Below are positions 19,785-28,252 of a DNA stretch of 64,000 nucleotides, piece by piece. Numbering within the stretch: the stretch's first letter is position 1; each line of letters begins with the position of its first letter. The position numbers and the translations under genes were made by a program. Source of the DNA: Streptomyces sp. NBC_01446 (GTDB lineage: Bacteria; Actinomycetota; Actinomycetes; Streptomycetales; Streptomycetaceae); the NCBI RefSeq assembly GCF_026340095.1, contig NZ_JAPEPO010000001.1, positions 3,502,501 through 3,566,500 of the forward strand, given 5' to 3'. Under the pieces are notes generated by a model that worked only from the letters and a program-made list of their open reading frames with translations, made no database searches and had not been told where the DNA came from.

Positions 19785-22337
19785 TCAGTACGTCAGACGC
19801 CAGGACTCCAGGCCGGTCCGGTACGTCCTCTTCAGGTCGGCCCACACGTCCTGCTGCCCCACGAGGAAGATCGTGTACTCGGTGCCGTCCTCGGCGACGT
19901 ACGACTGGTCGATGCCGTGCATCGTCCGGCCGCCCTCGTCGCGGTAGGTGTACTCCCAGATCGCGCCGGGCCGCCCCTGGAAGGTGTTCCGGCGCAGGTC
20001 GATCCGCTGGTAGTCCTGCTTCTTCTTGTCCTCCTCGGCGTGCTTCTCCATGTTGAGGACGTTGCCGTACGAGGTGTAGCCCGCGTCCGGGATGACGCCG
20101 ATGAGGTAGTGCTCGGCACCGGTGCTGCCCGCGTAGGTGATCTGGCTGCCGTTCTGCACGCCCTGGCGCGACCACACGTCGGGGATCACGAAGGAGAAGC
20201 CCATGGGGTCGACGGCCTTGCGGTAGCCGGACGGAACGGTCGCGTCCGGGGGCGTGCTCGGCGTGGCGTCCGTGGCCCGGTCCGGCGTCGCACTCGGGGT
20301 GGGGCTCGGCGCCGGGGTCGGCGCCTGCGATGTGGCGGGCTGCTCGGTGCTGACGGCGGGCTTGTCGTCGCGGCCCGCCTTGTCGTCCTTGCCGCCGTTG
20401 TTCTGGAGCAGCAGCACCCCGGCCGCCACACCGCCCCCGATGACGAACGCGCCGGCGATGGTGGCGACCCAGATCCCGGCGCGGCGCGGGGACTTGGCCG
20501 GCGCGGCGGCCGGCTGCACACCGAGCTGGAAGGTGTGCGGGTCGTACAGAGCAGCGGGGGCGGGGCCGGGGCTGGGCCCGGGGGGAGGCGTGGGGGTGGG
20601 CCCGGGAGCGGCGGTGGCCGTCGGCAGGGCGGCTGCCGCGGCGGGGTTCGGCGGGTCGTTGGGGGCGGGCGGTTCGTCGGGCGCTTCCGGCGCGGTAGGC
20701 GCCTGGACGGGAGCCGCCGAAGCGGGATACGCCTGCACAGGGGCGTCCGGCGCAAGGGCGTCCGGCGCAGGGGCGTCCGGCGCCGGCCCGAACGCCCCCG
20801 GCGGCACCTGCGGTTCCGGGACGATCCCGGTCCGCGCCCCCGCCATCTGCATCAGATACGGCGCGAGGAACGCCGCCGCGAACACCCACAGCAGCCCGAA
20901 CAGAAGCGCCTCCGCCATGCCGAGGCCCACGCCGGCACTGCCCGTGCCGCTGCCGCCGAGGTCGGACGCTGTCCCGGTGGCCCGCACGCCGAGGCCACCG
21001 AGCGCGCCGAGCAGCAGGAACAGACAGAGGAAGATCCCGGCGGAAAGGAGCTGCTCGCGCCGGTCGGCCGACCGTCGGGCCGCCATCACGCCCACGGTCA
21101 GCGCGCAGACGGTGCCGAGGGCCAGCACCCCCACGACCGCCCAGGAGTTGGTGACGTCGCCGAGTTCGGAGAGCCCGAACGACTGGTGCTGGTACCCGCC
21201 CCCGTACGTCGAACTGCCGCCCGCCTCGAAGGAGATGGGCGCGCCCCAGCCGAGGCCGAGCGCCATGGCGCCGAGGTTCGGCAGCACGAGCAGGGCGACG
21301 ACCAGCGGCGACAGATCGGCCTGGCCGAGGTCGGACACGTCGGAGACCTCGCCCAGGTCGTCGATCTGGGCGACGCTGATGAACGCGGCGATCGAGCAGA
21401 TCACGAGGACGACGGCGAGCGCGCGCAGCGCCGTCCCGGTGGCCCGCACCAGCGCCAGCGCCGCCGGCCGGGCGGCGAGCCACTGGGCCAGGTCGTCCCG
21501 GTGCAGCGTTCCCGCGGCGACGGCGAGCGAGATGAGGAGCGCGCCGAGCGCGGCGAGCACGGGCGACGACGAGATCCGCACGCCCTGGATCGAGGGCTGC
21601 GCGAACAGGCCGAGTACGAGAACGCCGGCGGTCACCAACAGGGCTACCCGCAGGGCGGCTTCGAGCCCGGGAGTGCCGGGGCCGGACGTGCCGGGGACGG
21701 GGTGACCGCCGGGGACGGCCGGGCTCGTCGCGCGGGTCCGGAGGCGTGAGCGCAGGACGCGTACGCCGATCCAGAGCGCCAGGATCCACAGGGCGGTGAC
21801 GGTGAGAGGAACGAGGGAGAGCGCGGCGCCGCCGCTGAGCTCCGCGCCCATGTCACCGCCGCCGGAGCCGAAGGGTGAGCCCCCGCCGCCGAAGGACGAG
21901 GAGCCGCCGGAGGCCGACACCTCGAAGCCGCCGCCGAGCGACTGGAGCAGCAGCGCGAGCGAGATCCGCATCCGGTCGCCGAACCCTACGACGACGTCGC
22001 TGCCCTGCCCGTACGAAGGGAGGGCGAGGGCGACGGAGGCGACCACCAGGAGTCCGACGGGCCACAGCGCGGCCTGCGCCGAGCCGGCCCAGTCGCCGCG
22101 GAAGGCGCGCCCGAAGAAGGCGCCGACGGGCGAGGGCCCGCCGGGGGCGAACGCGGGCGGCGGAGCTGTGGGCGGCGCGAGCGGCGGAACGGGCGGCCGG
22201 CCAGGGGGCGCCGCGGGAGGAGCCGCGGGCCCCTGGACCGTGGGCTCGCGCTCCGGCGTTCGTTCCCGCCCGCACTTCATGCAGAAGCGGGCCTCGTCGG
22301 GAGCCTGGGCTCCGCAGTGCGGGCAGAACGACGCCAT
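19785..22337 (-). CDS. Large zinc-ribbon, polytopic membrane protein
   Basis: 850 residues, unknown function. The N-terminus is a zinc ribbon, FCPHCGAQAPDEARFCMKCG (CxxC...CxxC), followed by a proline-rich linker, then about eight to ten hydrophobic helices (roughly residues 90-510). Next is a Pro/Ala-rich stretch (510-600) with PAPDAPAPDALAPDAP repeats, a further single helix WVATIAGAFVIGGGVAAGVLLL, and a C-terminal domain of about 140 residues beginning near YRKAVDPMGFSFVIPDVWSR, a lipoprotein/PsbP-like solvent domain seen on actinobacterial membrane proteins. Likely an envelope sensor or scaffold; that is inference. Confidence 0.85.
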   Translation of the reverse strand: MASFCPHCGAQAPDEARFCMKCGRERTPEREPTVQGPAAPPAAPPGRPPVPPLAPPTAPPPAFAPGGPSPVGAFFGRAFRGDWAGSAQAALWPVGLLVVASVALALPSYGQGSDVVVGFGDRMRISLALLLQSLGGGFEVSASGGSSSFGGGGSPFGSGGGDMGAELSGGAALSLVPLTVTALWILALWIGVRVLRSRLRTRATSPAVPGGHPVPGTSGPGTPGLEAALRVALLVTAGVLVLGLFAQPSIQGVRISSSPVLAALGALLISLAVAAGTLHRDDLAQWLAARPAALALVRATGTALRALAVVLVICSIAAFISVAQIDDLGEVSDVSDLGQADLSPLVVALLVLPNLGAMALGLGWGAPISFEAGGSSTYGGGYQHQSFGLSELGDVTNSWAVVGVLALGTVCALTVGVMAARRSADRREQLLSAGIFLCLFLLLGALGGLGVRATGTASDLGGSGTGSAGVGLGMAEALLFGLLWVFAAAFLAPYLMQMAGARTGIVPEPQVPPGAFGPAPDAPAPDALAPDAPVQAYPASAAPVQAPTAPEAPDEPPAPNDPPNPAAAAALPTATAAPGPTPTPPPGPSPGPAPAALYDPHTFQLGVQPAAAPAKSPRRAGIWVATIAGAFVIGGGVAAGVLLLQNNGGKDDKAGRDDKPAVSTEQPATSQAPTPAPSPTPSATPDRATDATPSTPPDATVPSGYRKAVDPMGFSFVIPDVWSRQGVQNGSQITYAGSTGAEHYLIGVIPDAGYTSYGNVLNMEKHAEEDKKKQDYQRIDLRRNTFQGRPGAIWEYTYRDEGGRTMHGIDQSYVAEDGTEYTIFLVGQQDVWADLKRTYRTGLESWRLTY

Positions 22338-22489
22338 GGGAAGTGCTCCGTCATCCGGGAAAGTCGTACCGTCACCAGAGGTGACCGGCTGTCACCACGT
22401 ACTCAACGGACACATCTTTCCCGGTGACCGGTTCCCCGCGGCGGGGATTCGGCACAACGGACGGGCGCGGAGCGGGAATTGAGGGACCA

Positions 22490-22545
22490 CCACTTGGAAG
22501 TCCGCTACTTGAAGCCCGCTGCTTGGAAGCCCGCTACTTGACGCC
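22490..22545. repeat. Short tandem repeat at the 3' end of menG
   Basis: Four imperfect copies of a 14-15 bp unit (plus strand CTTGGAAGCCCGCTA and variants CTTGGAAGTCCGCTA, CTTGAAGCCCGCTG, CTTGACGCCCCGG). The copy nearest the gene includes the last codons and stop (TAG, 22534-22536) of menG, so the array looks like repeated duplication of the gene's tail. Confidence 0.8.
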
Positions 22546-23223
22546 CCGGTGCAGCGCCACGACGCCGCCCGTCAGGTTGCGCCAGGCCACGTCCGACCAG
22601 CCGGCCTTCTTGAGGCGGGCCGCGAGCGCCGGCTGGTCGGGCCAGCTGCGGATCGACTCGGCGAGGTAGACGTACGCGTCCGGGTTCGAGGACACGGTGC
22701 GGGCCACCGGCGGCAGGGCTCGCATCAGGTACTCGGTGTAGACCGTGCGGAACGGCGCCCACGTCGGCTGCGAGAACTCGCAGATCACGACGCGCCCGCC
22801 GGGCTTCGTCACCCGGTACAGCTCGCGCAGCGCCGTGTCCGTGTCCTGCACGTTCCTGAGGCCGAAGGAGATGGTCACGGCGTCGAAGGTGTCGTCCTTG
22901 AACGGCAGCTTCGTCGCGTCGCCCGCGGTGAACGGCATCCACGGGTGCCGCTTCTTGCCGACCTGGAGCATCCCGATCGAGAAGTCGCAGGGCACGACAT
23001 AGGCGCCGGCCTGGGCGAAGGGCTGCGAGGACGTCGCCGTACCGGCCGCGAGGTCGAGGACCTTCTGCGCGGGCCGCGCGTCGACGGCCTTCGCGACCTC
23101 CTTGCGCCACAGCCGGGCCTGGCCGAGCGAGAGCACGTCGTTGGTGAGGTCGTACCGGTCCGCCACGTCGTCGAACATCGAAGCGACTTCGTGCGGCTGC
23201 TTGTCCAGGGATGCGCGGGTCAC
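22534..23223 (-). CDS. menG: Demethylmenaquinone methyltransferase (UbiE/MenG)
   Basis: SAM-dependent C-methyltransferase, 229 residues, making menaquinone from demethylmenaquinone, the last ring step. Motif I VLDLAAGTATSSQPFA near residue 54, the UbiE signatures DVADRYDLTNDVLSLGQARLWR (residues 18-39) and GKKRHPWMPFTAGDATKLPF, and ISFGLRNVQDTDTALRELYRV are all present. GTG at 23223 fixes the start; frame upstream is not coding-like. The downstream 3' end lies in a tandem repeat. It is upstream-adjacent to the amidohydrolase-like gene and mqnC, fitting a menaquinone group. Confidence 0.95.
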   Translation of the reverse strand: MTRASLDKQPHEVASMFDDVADRYDLTNDVLSLGQARLWRKEVAKAVDARPAQKVLDLAAGTATSSQPFAQAGAYVVPCDFSIGMLQVGKKRHPWMPFTAGDATKLPFKDDTFDAVTISFGLRNVQDTDTALRELYRVTKPGGRVVICEFSQPTWAPFRTVYTEYLMRALPPVARTVSSNPDAYVYLAESIRSWPDQPALAARLKKAGWSDVAWRNLTGGVVALHRGVK

Positions 23224-23257
23224 GCGTCCATTGTGGCAGCACGCCCCCGGGCCGGCG

Positions 23258-23857
23258 TCAGCGGCGCCGGTACACCAGGCGCCCTTCGACGACCGTGGCC
23301 ACACAGGTGGCCGGGCCGAGCCGGGCGAGCGAGGCACGGTCCGGCACGTCGAACACGGCGAACCGGGCCGGTCCGCCCACGACCAGCGGCGGCAGCAGGA
23401 CGAGCGGCACCGGCGAGAAGGACACCGGACCCGGCTGGTTCGGCGGGCGCTGCCCGAGAGCGAGCCCGGCCCTGCGCACCGCGTCCACCACGGCGCGGGA
23501 GCGCAGCTCCCCGGCCACGGCGACCGTGCCGTGCGCGAACAGCTGCTGGATGCCGCGCCGCGCGCTGGCCCCGGCCCGGGACGGATCGGCGCGGAAGATC
23601 TCCCGCGCACGCTCCCTGACGACCGGCCGCGTGCCGAACTCGTCGGCCTCGCGCGGGTCCGGGTGGTACGTGCCCTCGAGGATCTCGGGCCCGTACGGGT
23701 TGAGCAGGCCGGGTGTGAGGACGCCGGGCCACCGCCGCACCCGCGCCTGCGGGCGGACGGCGGCGAGGTCCTCGTACGGGCCGAGGGCGGCGACGGACGC
23801 CCCGTCGACCAGGACCGCGGCCTCGGGCGAGGCCTCGGCCACGTGGATCGTCAGCAA
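23258..23857 (-). CDS. Stripped amidohydrolase-like (imidazolonepropionase composite-domain) protein
   Basis: 199 residues resembling only the outer beta-sandwich/composite portion of imidazolonepropionase and aminodeoxyfutalosine deaminase-type amidohydrolases. The pattern LVDGASVAALGPYEDLAAVRP then RRWPGVLTPGLLNPYGPEIL is the usual entry strand, with PGLLNPYG standing where the metal-binding PGFVDxHxH normally occurs; no HxH is present. The end, FAVFDVPDRASLARLGPATCVATVVEGRLVYRRR, is the typical closing segment of the fold. The catalytic TIM barrel is largely missing. It is 7 bp from mqnC in the same operon, so a non-catalytic or altered role in menaquinone synthesis is possible. Confidence 0.75.
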   Translation of the reverse strand: MLTIHVAEASPEAAVLVDGASVAALGPYEDLAAVRPQARVRRWPGVLTPGLLNPYGPEILEGTYHPDPREADEFGTRPVVRERAREIFRADPSRAGASARRGIQQLFAHGTVAVAGELRSRAVVDAVRRAGLALGQRPPNQPGPVSFSPVPLVLLPPLVVGGPARFAVFDVPDRASLARLGPATCVATVVEGRLVYRRR

Positions 23858-23864
23858 ATGAGCC

Positions 23865-25064
23865 TCAGTTGGTGGAGACGAGCTTCAGCTCGGGGTGTGC
23901 CGTGCCGCCCTCGATCGCGGTGGACGAGATGTGCGACTGGACGCGGTCGTCGACCGGGTCGTTCGCCGGGTCGTCGTGCACGACGAGGTGCTCGTACGTC
24001 GTGGCGCGCTGCGCGGGGACGCGGCCCGCCTTGCGGATGAGGTCGATGATCTCCAGGCGGTTCGAGCGGTGCTTGGCACCGGCCGAGGAGACGACGTTCT
24101 CCTCCAGCATGATCGAACCGAGGTCGTCGGCGCCGTAGTGCAGCGACAGCTGGCCGACCTCCTTGCCGGTGGTCAGCCAGGAGCCCTGGATGTGGGCCAC
24201 GTTGTCGAGGAAGATCCGCGCGATGGCGATCATCCGCAGGTACTCGAAAAGCGTGGCCTGCGTGCGGCCCTTCAGGTGGTTGTTCTCCGGCTGGTACGTG
24301 TACGGGATGAACGCGCGGAAGCCGCCCGTGCGGTCCTGTACGTCGCGGATCATGCTCAGGTGCTCAATGCGCTCGGCGTTGGTCTCGCCGGTGCCCATCA
24401 GCATCGTGGACGTCGACTCGACGCCGAGGCGGTGGGCCGCCTCCATGATCTCCAGCCAGCGCTCGCCGGACTCCTTCAGCGGGGCGATCGCCTTGCGGGG
24501 GCGGGCCGGGAGGAGTTCGGCGCCGGCGCCCGCGAAGGAGTCGAGGCCGGCCGCGTGGATGCGCTCGATGGCCTCCTCGACGGAGACCTTGGAGATGCGG
24601 GCCATGTGCTCGACCTCGGACGCGCCGAGGGAGTGGATGACCAGCTGGGGGAACGCCTGCTTGATGGCGGAGAAGTGCTTCTCGTAGTACTCGACGCCGT
24701 AGTCCGGGTGGTGGCCGCCCTGGAACATGATCTGCGTGCCGCCGAGTTCGACGGTCTCGGCGCAGCGGCGCAGGATGTCGTCGAGGTCGCGCGTCCAGCC
24801 CTTGGCGGTGTCCTTGGGCGCGGCGTAGAAGGCGCAGAACTTGCACGCCGTCACACAGACGTTCGTGTAGTTGATGTTCCGCTCGATGATGTACGTCGCG
24901 ATGTGCTCGGTGCCGGCGTACCGGCGGCGCCTGATGGCGTCGGCGGCAGCGCCGAGCGCGTGCAGGGGAGCGTCGCGGTAGAGGTCGAGCGCCTCTTCTG
25001 GGGTGATGCGTCCACCCGCGGCGGCACGGTCGAGGACGGTCTGAAGGTCGGCCTTCTCGGTCAC
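23865..25064 (-). CDS. mqnC: Cyclic dehypoxanthinyl futalosine synthase (radical SAM)
   Basis: Radical SAM enzyme cyclising dehypoxanthine futalosine in the futalosine menaquinone pathway, 399 residues. The radical SAM motif CVTACKFCAF (CxxxCxxC) is near residue 68, preceded by ERNINYTNVC as in the MqnC/MqnE family; GTQIMFQGGHHPDYGVEYYE is MqnC-typical. GTG at 25064 has AAAGGGA upstream; the open frame beyond reads through the neighbouring gene in the wrong frame. In operon with the amidohydrolase-like gene and probably menG. Distinguished from mqnE by length and the GGHHPD segment. Confidence 0.96.
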   Translation of the reverse strand: MTEKADLQTVLDRAAAGGRITPEEALDLYRDAPLHALGAAADAIRRRRYAGTEHIATYIIERNINYTNVCVTACKFCAFYAAPKDTAKGWTRDLDDILRRCAETVELGGTQIMFQGGHHPDYGVEYYEKHFSAIKQAFPQLVIHSLGASEVEHMARISKVSVEEAIERIHAAGLDSFAGAGAELLPARPRKAIAPLKESGERWLEIMEAAHRLGVESTSTMLMGTGETNAERIEHLSMIRDVQDRTGGFRAFIPYTYQPENNHLKGRTQATLFEYLRMIAIARIFLDNVAHIQGSWLTTGKEVGQLSLHYGADDLGSIMLEENVVSSAGAKHRSNRLEIIDLIRKAGRVPAQRATTYEHLVVHDDPANDPVDDRVQSHISSTAIEGGTAHPELKLVSTN

Positions 25065-25144
25065 CGGGCGTCCCTTTCGTTGTGTTCGTGGAGACGGGTG
25101 GGCGGACCGTCTCAGCGTACGCCAGCACCTCCTGTCGCCCGACG

Positions 25145-25882
25145 TCAGGCGGCGTAGGCGCCCATCAGTACGCCGGCCAGCGCGCCCGCGAGCAGGAACG
25201 GCCCGAACGGGATCGCCGTCCTGCGGCCGGCCCGCCGTGCGATCACGAGAACCACGCCGTACAGCGCGGCGAACAGGAACCCGGCGAACGTGCCGACGAA
25301 CACGAGCCCCCACCCGTACCAGCCGAGCACCGCACCCAGGCCGACGGCCAGTTTCACGTCGCCGAAGCCCATCCCCTGCGGGTGGATGAGGAAGAGCACG
25401 AGGTAGCCGCCGCCGAGCGCGAGCGCGCCCAGCAGCGCCGTCTGCCAGTCGCCGCCCGGCTCGGGCAGCAGCGCGGCCAGGCCGAGCAGGGCCGGGGCGG
25501 CCGCGGCGAGCGGCAGGGTGAGGACGTCGGGCAGCCGCTTCACCCGGGCGTCGACCACCGCGAGGAGTACCGCGGGCGGTGCGAGGAGCAGCCAGGCGGC
25601 GAGTTCGGGGCGGGTTCCGGTGGCTGCGGCCAGCGCGGCGCAGACGGCGGCGGTGAGCAGTACGGGCGTCAGGGCGCCGGGGCCGAGCGCGTGGCCGCAC
25701 ACCGCGCACCGTCCGCGGCCCAGCCACCCGCGCGCACCGCCCGGCAGCGGATGCCCGTCCGGGCAACTCGCCCGCCACGTCTCGTCCGGCTCCACGGACA
25801 ACCGGTACGCGGCACGCGGCACGAACAGCCCGGCGGCGGCGCCCCACACCGCCCCGGCCACGACCAGCAGCACATCCACCAT
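25145..25882 (-). CDS. A24 family prepilin peptidase
   Basis: Membrane aspartyl protease of the type IV prepilin peptidase family, 245 residues with about seven hydrophobic helices. The two catalytic aspartates are visible in LLAVVDARVKRLPDVLTLP (about residue 112) and MGFGDVKLAVGLG (the GxGD motif, about residue 174). A short cytosolic part carries CPDGHPL and CAVCGH cysteines like the zinc-binding loop of bifunctional enzymes, but the N-methylase is not clearly complete. Likely processes Flp/Tad pilins encoded elsewhere. Confidence 0.92.
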   Translation of the reverse strand: MVDVLLVVAGAVWGAAAGLFVPRAAYRLSVEPDETWRASCPDGHPLPGGARGWLGRGRCAVCGHALGPGALTPVLLTAAVCAALAAATGTRPELAAWLLLAPPAVLLAVVDARVKRLPDVLTLPLAAAAPALLGLAALLPEPGGDWQTALLGALALGGGYLVLFLIHPQGMGFGDVKLAVGLGAVLGWYGWGLVFVGTFAGFLFAALYGVVLVIARRAGRRTAIPFGPFLLAGALAGVLMGAYAA

Positions 25883-25929
25883 CCCCGCCTCTTCCCCGTA
25901 TCCACCGGCGATTCACGTACCGGCGTCGC

Positions 25930-26220
25930 CTACCGGCCGAGCGCCGCCGGAGCGAACGCGCGCCGCCGATCGAGCCGACCGGCCTCCGCCACATACGACT
26001 TGACGGCGTCCTCGCCGCCGCACACGACGTACGCCGCGGGCGCGAAGTGGCGCACGCCCGCGGCCGCCATGGGGACGCGTACAGCGAGGCGTTCCTTCAC
26101 CGGCTTGCGCGGGCACGAGACGGCCCGCTCGACGTCGGTCACGACGAACGCGCTGACGCCCTTCCACGCCACCGGACCGACCAGCGGCCCGTTCGCTCCC
26201 CAGTTCCTGCCGCATCCCAA
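25930..26220 (-). CDS. Small hypothetical protein
   Basis: About 96 residues if started at the TTG at 26220, 80 if at the GTG at 26172; there is no ATG at the head, so the start is unsure. Codons show strong GC3 and normal Streptomyces usage to the end (...AGRLDRRRAFAPAALGR), which supports coding. It contains VAWKGVSAFVVTDVERAVSC and AYVVCGGEDAVKSYVAEAG but no domain I recognise. It lies just downstream of the kinase gene (47 bp) on the same strand. Confidence 0.5.
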   Translation of the reverse strand: MGCGRNWGANGPLVGPVAWKGVSAFVVTDVERAVSCPRKPVKERLAVRVPMAAAGVRHFAPAAYVVCGGEDAVKSYVAEAGRLDRRRAFAPAALGR

Positions 26221-26267
26221 GTCCCCGCTCCCCCTCCATGTGTCGCGCACGGCCCGCCTCGGCCCCG

Positions 26268-27944
26268 TCAGCCGGCGGGCCGCATCGTGGCGACGGGGTC
26301 GCCCGCGCGCGGGTTGTCCGTCTCGTAGGTGAGGCGGTCGCCCGACTTCGACTTGACCAGGCGGACTTCGTGGCGGCCGGTGGTGCACTGCCCGCCGTTC
26401 GACTTCTTGGCGATGCCCGTGGCGACGATCCGGTCCTTCTCGACCCTCTTGAGGACGAGGACGTCCTCGCAGACCGCGCCGATCGGGTCGGTCTGATGGA
26501 ACGTGCCGAACTCCTCGCCGATCCGGCCCTGTTCGACGGTGACGCGGAACGTGCCCATCGGCAGCGTGCCGCCGAGCCCGGTGCCGGGGCCTTCCCAGGT
26601 GCCCACGTAGGAGGCGGGGATCGTGCCCTTCGGGGCGGAGGCGGAGGCCGAGGCCGTCGCCGCGGGCGGACGGCCGCCCGCCGTGTCGCTTCCGCCCTTC
26701 GAGGAGCCGGGCAGCAGGTCGAGCAGGAACACCGAGCCCAGGGTGACGGCGGCGAGGGCGCCCGCGACACCGAGCGCGACCGTGCAGCTGAGTCTGCGTC
26801 CACGCCCGCCGGCGCCGGGCACGGACGTCGCGGCCACGCTGACGGAGAGCTTCCCGGCGCCCGGCACCTCGGTGCGCGGCGCGGGCACGGCGGCGTCGGC
26901 AGGGGCGGGCACGTGCACGGCGGCCGGCCCGTACGCGGGATCGGGCGGCCCGAACACCCCGGCCGGCGATCCCGCCGCGTCCGACGGCCAGTCGACCGAG
27001 GGCGTGCTGAAGCCGACCGGCCCCGAACGCTCCGCGGTACCCGCCGGCGCCGCGCCCTCCAGGTCCAGGAGTGCCACCGCGCTGCGCCCCACCTGCTCCA
27101 CCAGTGCGCCCGGCAGCCACCCCGCCGCCACGAGCCGGGCCGCGCCCCGCGGGGCGAGAGCGCTCGCCACCTCGTCAGGGGTGGGCCGCGCGGCCGGGTC
27201 CTTCGCCAGGCACGCGGCGGCGACGTCGCGCAGTTCCCCGCGCGCCAGGCCGAGTTCGGGTTCCTCGTGCACCACCTTGTAGAGGAGCGCGGCGGACGAG
27301 TCGCCGGAGAACGGGGACGTGCCGGTCACCGCGTAGACCAGGACCGCGCCGAGGGAGAAGACGTCGGCGGCGCCCGTGACGCCCTTGCCGAGGATCTGCT
27401 CGGGCGCCATGTATCCGGGCGACCCGATCGAGACGCCGGTGGAGGTGAGGGAGGCGGTGCCGTCGGTGGCGCGGGCGATGCCGAAGTCGATCAGGCGCGG
27501 GCCGTCCACGGTGAGCAGCACGTTCGACGGCTTCACGTCGCGGTGGACGAGCCCGAGACCGTGCACCGCCGACAGCGCCTCGGCGAGGCCCGCGCCCAGG
27601 ACCCGTACGCAGTGGTCGGGCAGGGCGTGTTCCTTCACGGCCTGCGCGAGGGAGGGGCCTGCCACGTACCCGGTCGCCACCCACGGGACGGCCGCCTCCG
27701 GGTCGGCGTCGAGGACCGGCGCCGTCCAGGCACCCCCGACGCGGCGCGCGGCGTCGACCTCGCGCCTGAAGCGCGCCCGGAACTCCTCGTCGAGCGCGAA
27801 GTGCGGATGGACGACCTTCACCGCGACGGTGCGGCCTCCGGCGCTGCGCCCCAGGTAGACGCGGCCCATTCCGCCCGAACCGAGTCTTCCGAGCAGCCGG
27901 TAGGGCCCGATCGTGGTCGGTTCGCCGGCTTCCAGCGGCTGCAT
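26268..27944 (-). CDS. Membrane-anchored Ser/Thr protein kinase (PknB-type)
   Basis: 558 residues. Kinase domain at about residues 10-270: glycine loop LGSGGMGRVYLG, VAVKVV lysine, catalytic HRDVKPSN, DFGIA, and the APE motif in GSPGYMAPEQI. After a Pro/Ala-rich juxtamembrane linker a single helix TVALGVAGALAAVTLGSVFLL (near 390) leads to an external domain ending RMPAG-like (ATMRPAG), with two cysteines that may pair. No PASTA repeats. ATG at 27944 chosen because GGAGG lies upstream. The external domain suggests sensing outside the cell; signal unknown. Confidence 0.94.
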   Translation of the reverse strand: MQPLEAGEPTTIGPYRLLGRLGSGGMGRVYLGRSAGGRTVAVKVVHPHFALDEEFRARFRREVDAARRVGGAWTAPVLDADPEAAVPWVATGYVAGPSLAQAVKEHALPDHCVRVLGAGLAEALSAVHGLGLVHRDVKPSNVLLTVDGPRLIDFGIARATDGTASLTSTGVSIGSPGYMAPEQILGKGVTGAADVFSLGAVLVYAVTGTSPFSGDSSAALLYKVVHEEPELGLARGELRDVAAACLAKDPAARPTPDEVASALAPRGAARLVAAGWLPGALVEQVGRSAVALLDLEGAAPAGTAERSGPVGFSTPSVDWPSDAAGSPAGVFGPPDPAYGPAAVHVPAPADAAVPAPRTEVPGAGKLSVSVAATSVPGAGGRGRRLSCTVALGVAGALAAVTLGSVFLLDLLPGSSKGGSDTAGGRPPAATASASASAPKGTIPASYVGTWEGPGTGLGGTLPMGTFRVTVEQGRIGEEFGTFHQTDPIGAVCEDVLVLKRVEKDRIVATGIAKKSNGGQCTTGRHEVRLVKSKSGDRLTYETDNPRAGDPVATMRPAG

Positions 27945-28252
27945 GACCTGGCCTCCCCCTGTGCCCACGCTCCGGTCGGGCCAGGGTAGTACTCCCCTGT
28001 CACGGCTTCCCGTAGTCGCCGCCTCAGTCGCTGCCTCGCGGAACGTATCGCTCCGATATCCGCGTGCCCGGCGTATTCAAAACGTTCACCGGTGAAATTC
28101 CTGACGTTCACCGTCGATCGCAGCCGAACGGCCCGTTGTTTCCCGGATAGCCGGAATTGCCCCGCAGGCGAGAGGGGCGGCACACAGAAGGCGTACGCGA
28201 ATTCCCGCGGGGGAATTCCCGTACGCCTTCCGGGGCCGGCGGAGCTACCGCG
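27945..28252. other. Intergenic region between kinase and mqnA
   Basis: About 308 bp. It must hold the kinase promoter at its left end and contains the mqnA terminator hairpin at its right end (28187-28230). I see no gene or recognisable operator in the middle. Confidence 0.6.
28187..28230 (-). terminator. Strong hairpin after mqnA
   Basis: Arms GAAGGCGTACG-C-GAATTCCC and GGGAATTC-C-CGTACGCCTTC pair with a single C/C mismatch and a four-base loop, 22 nt after the mqnA stop. No long T-run follows, as is common for Streptomyces terminators. Confidence 0.8.
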
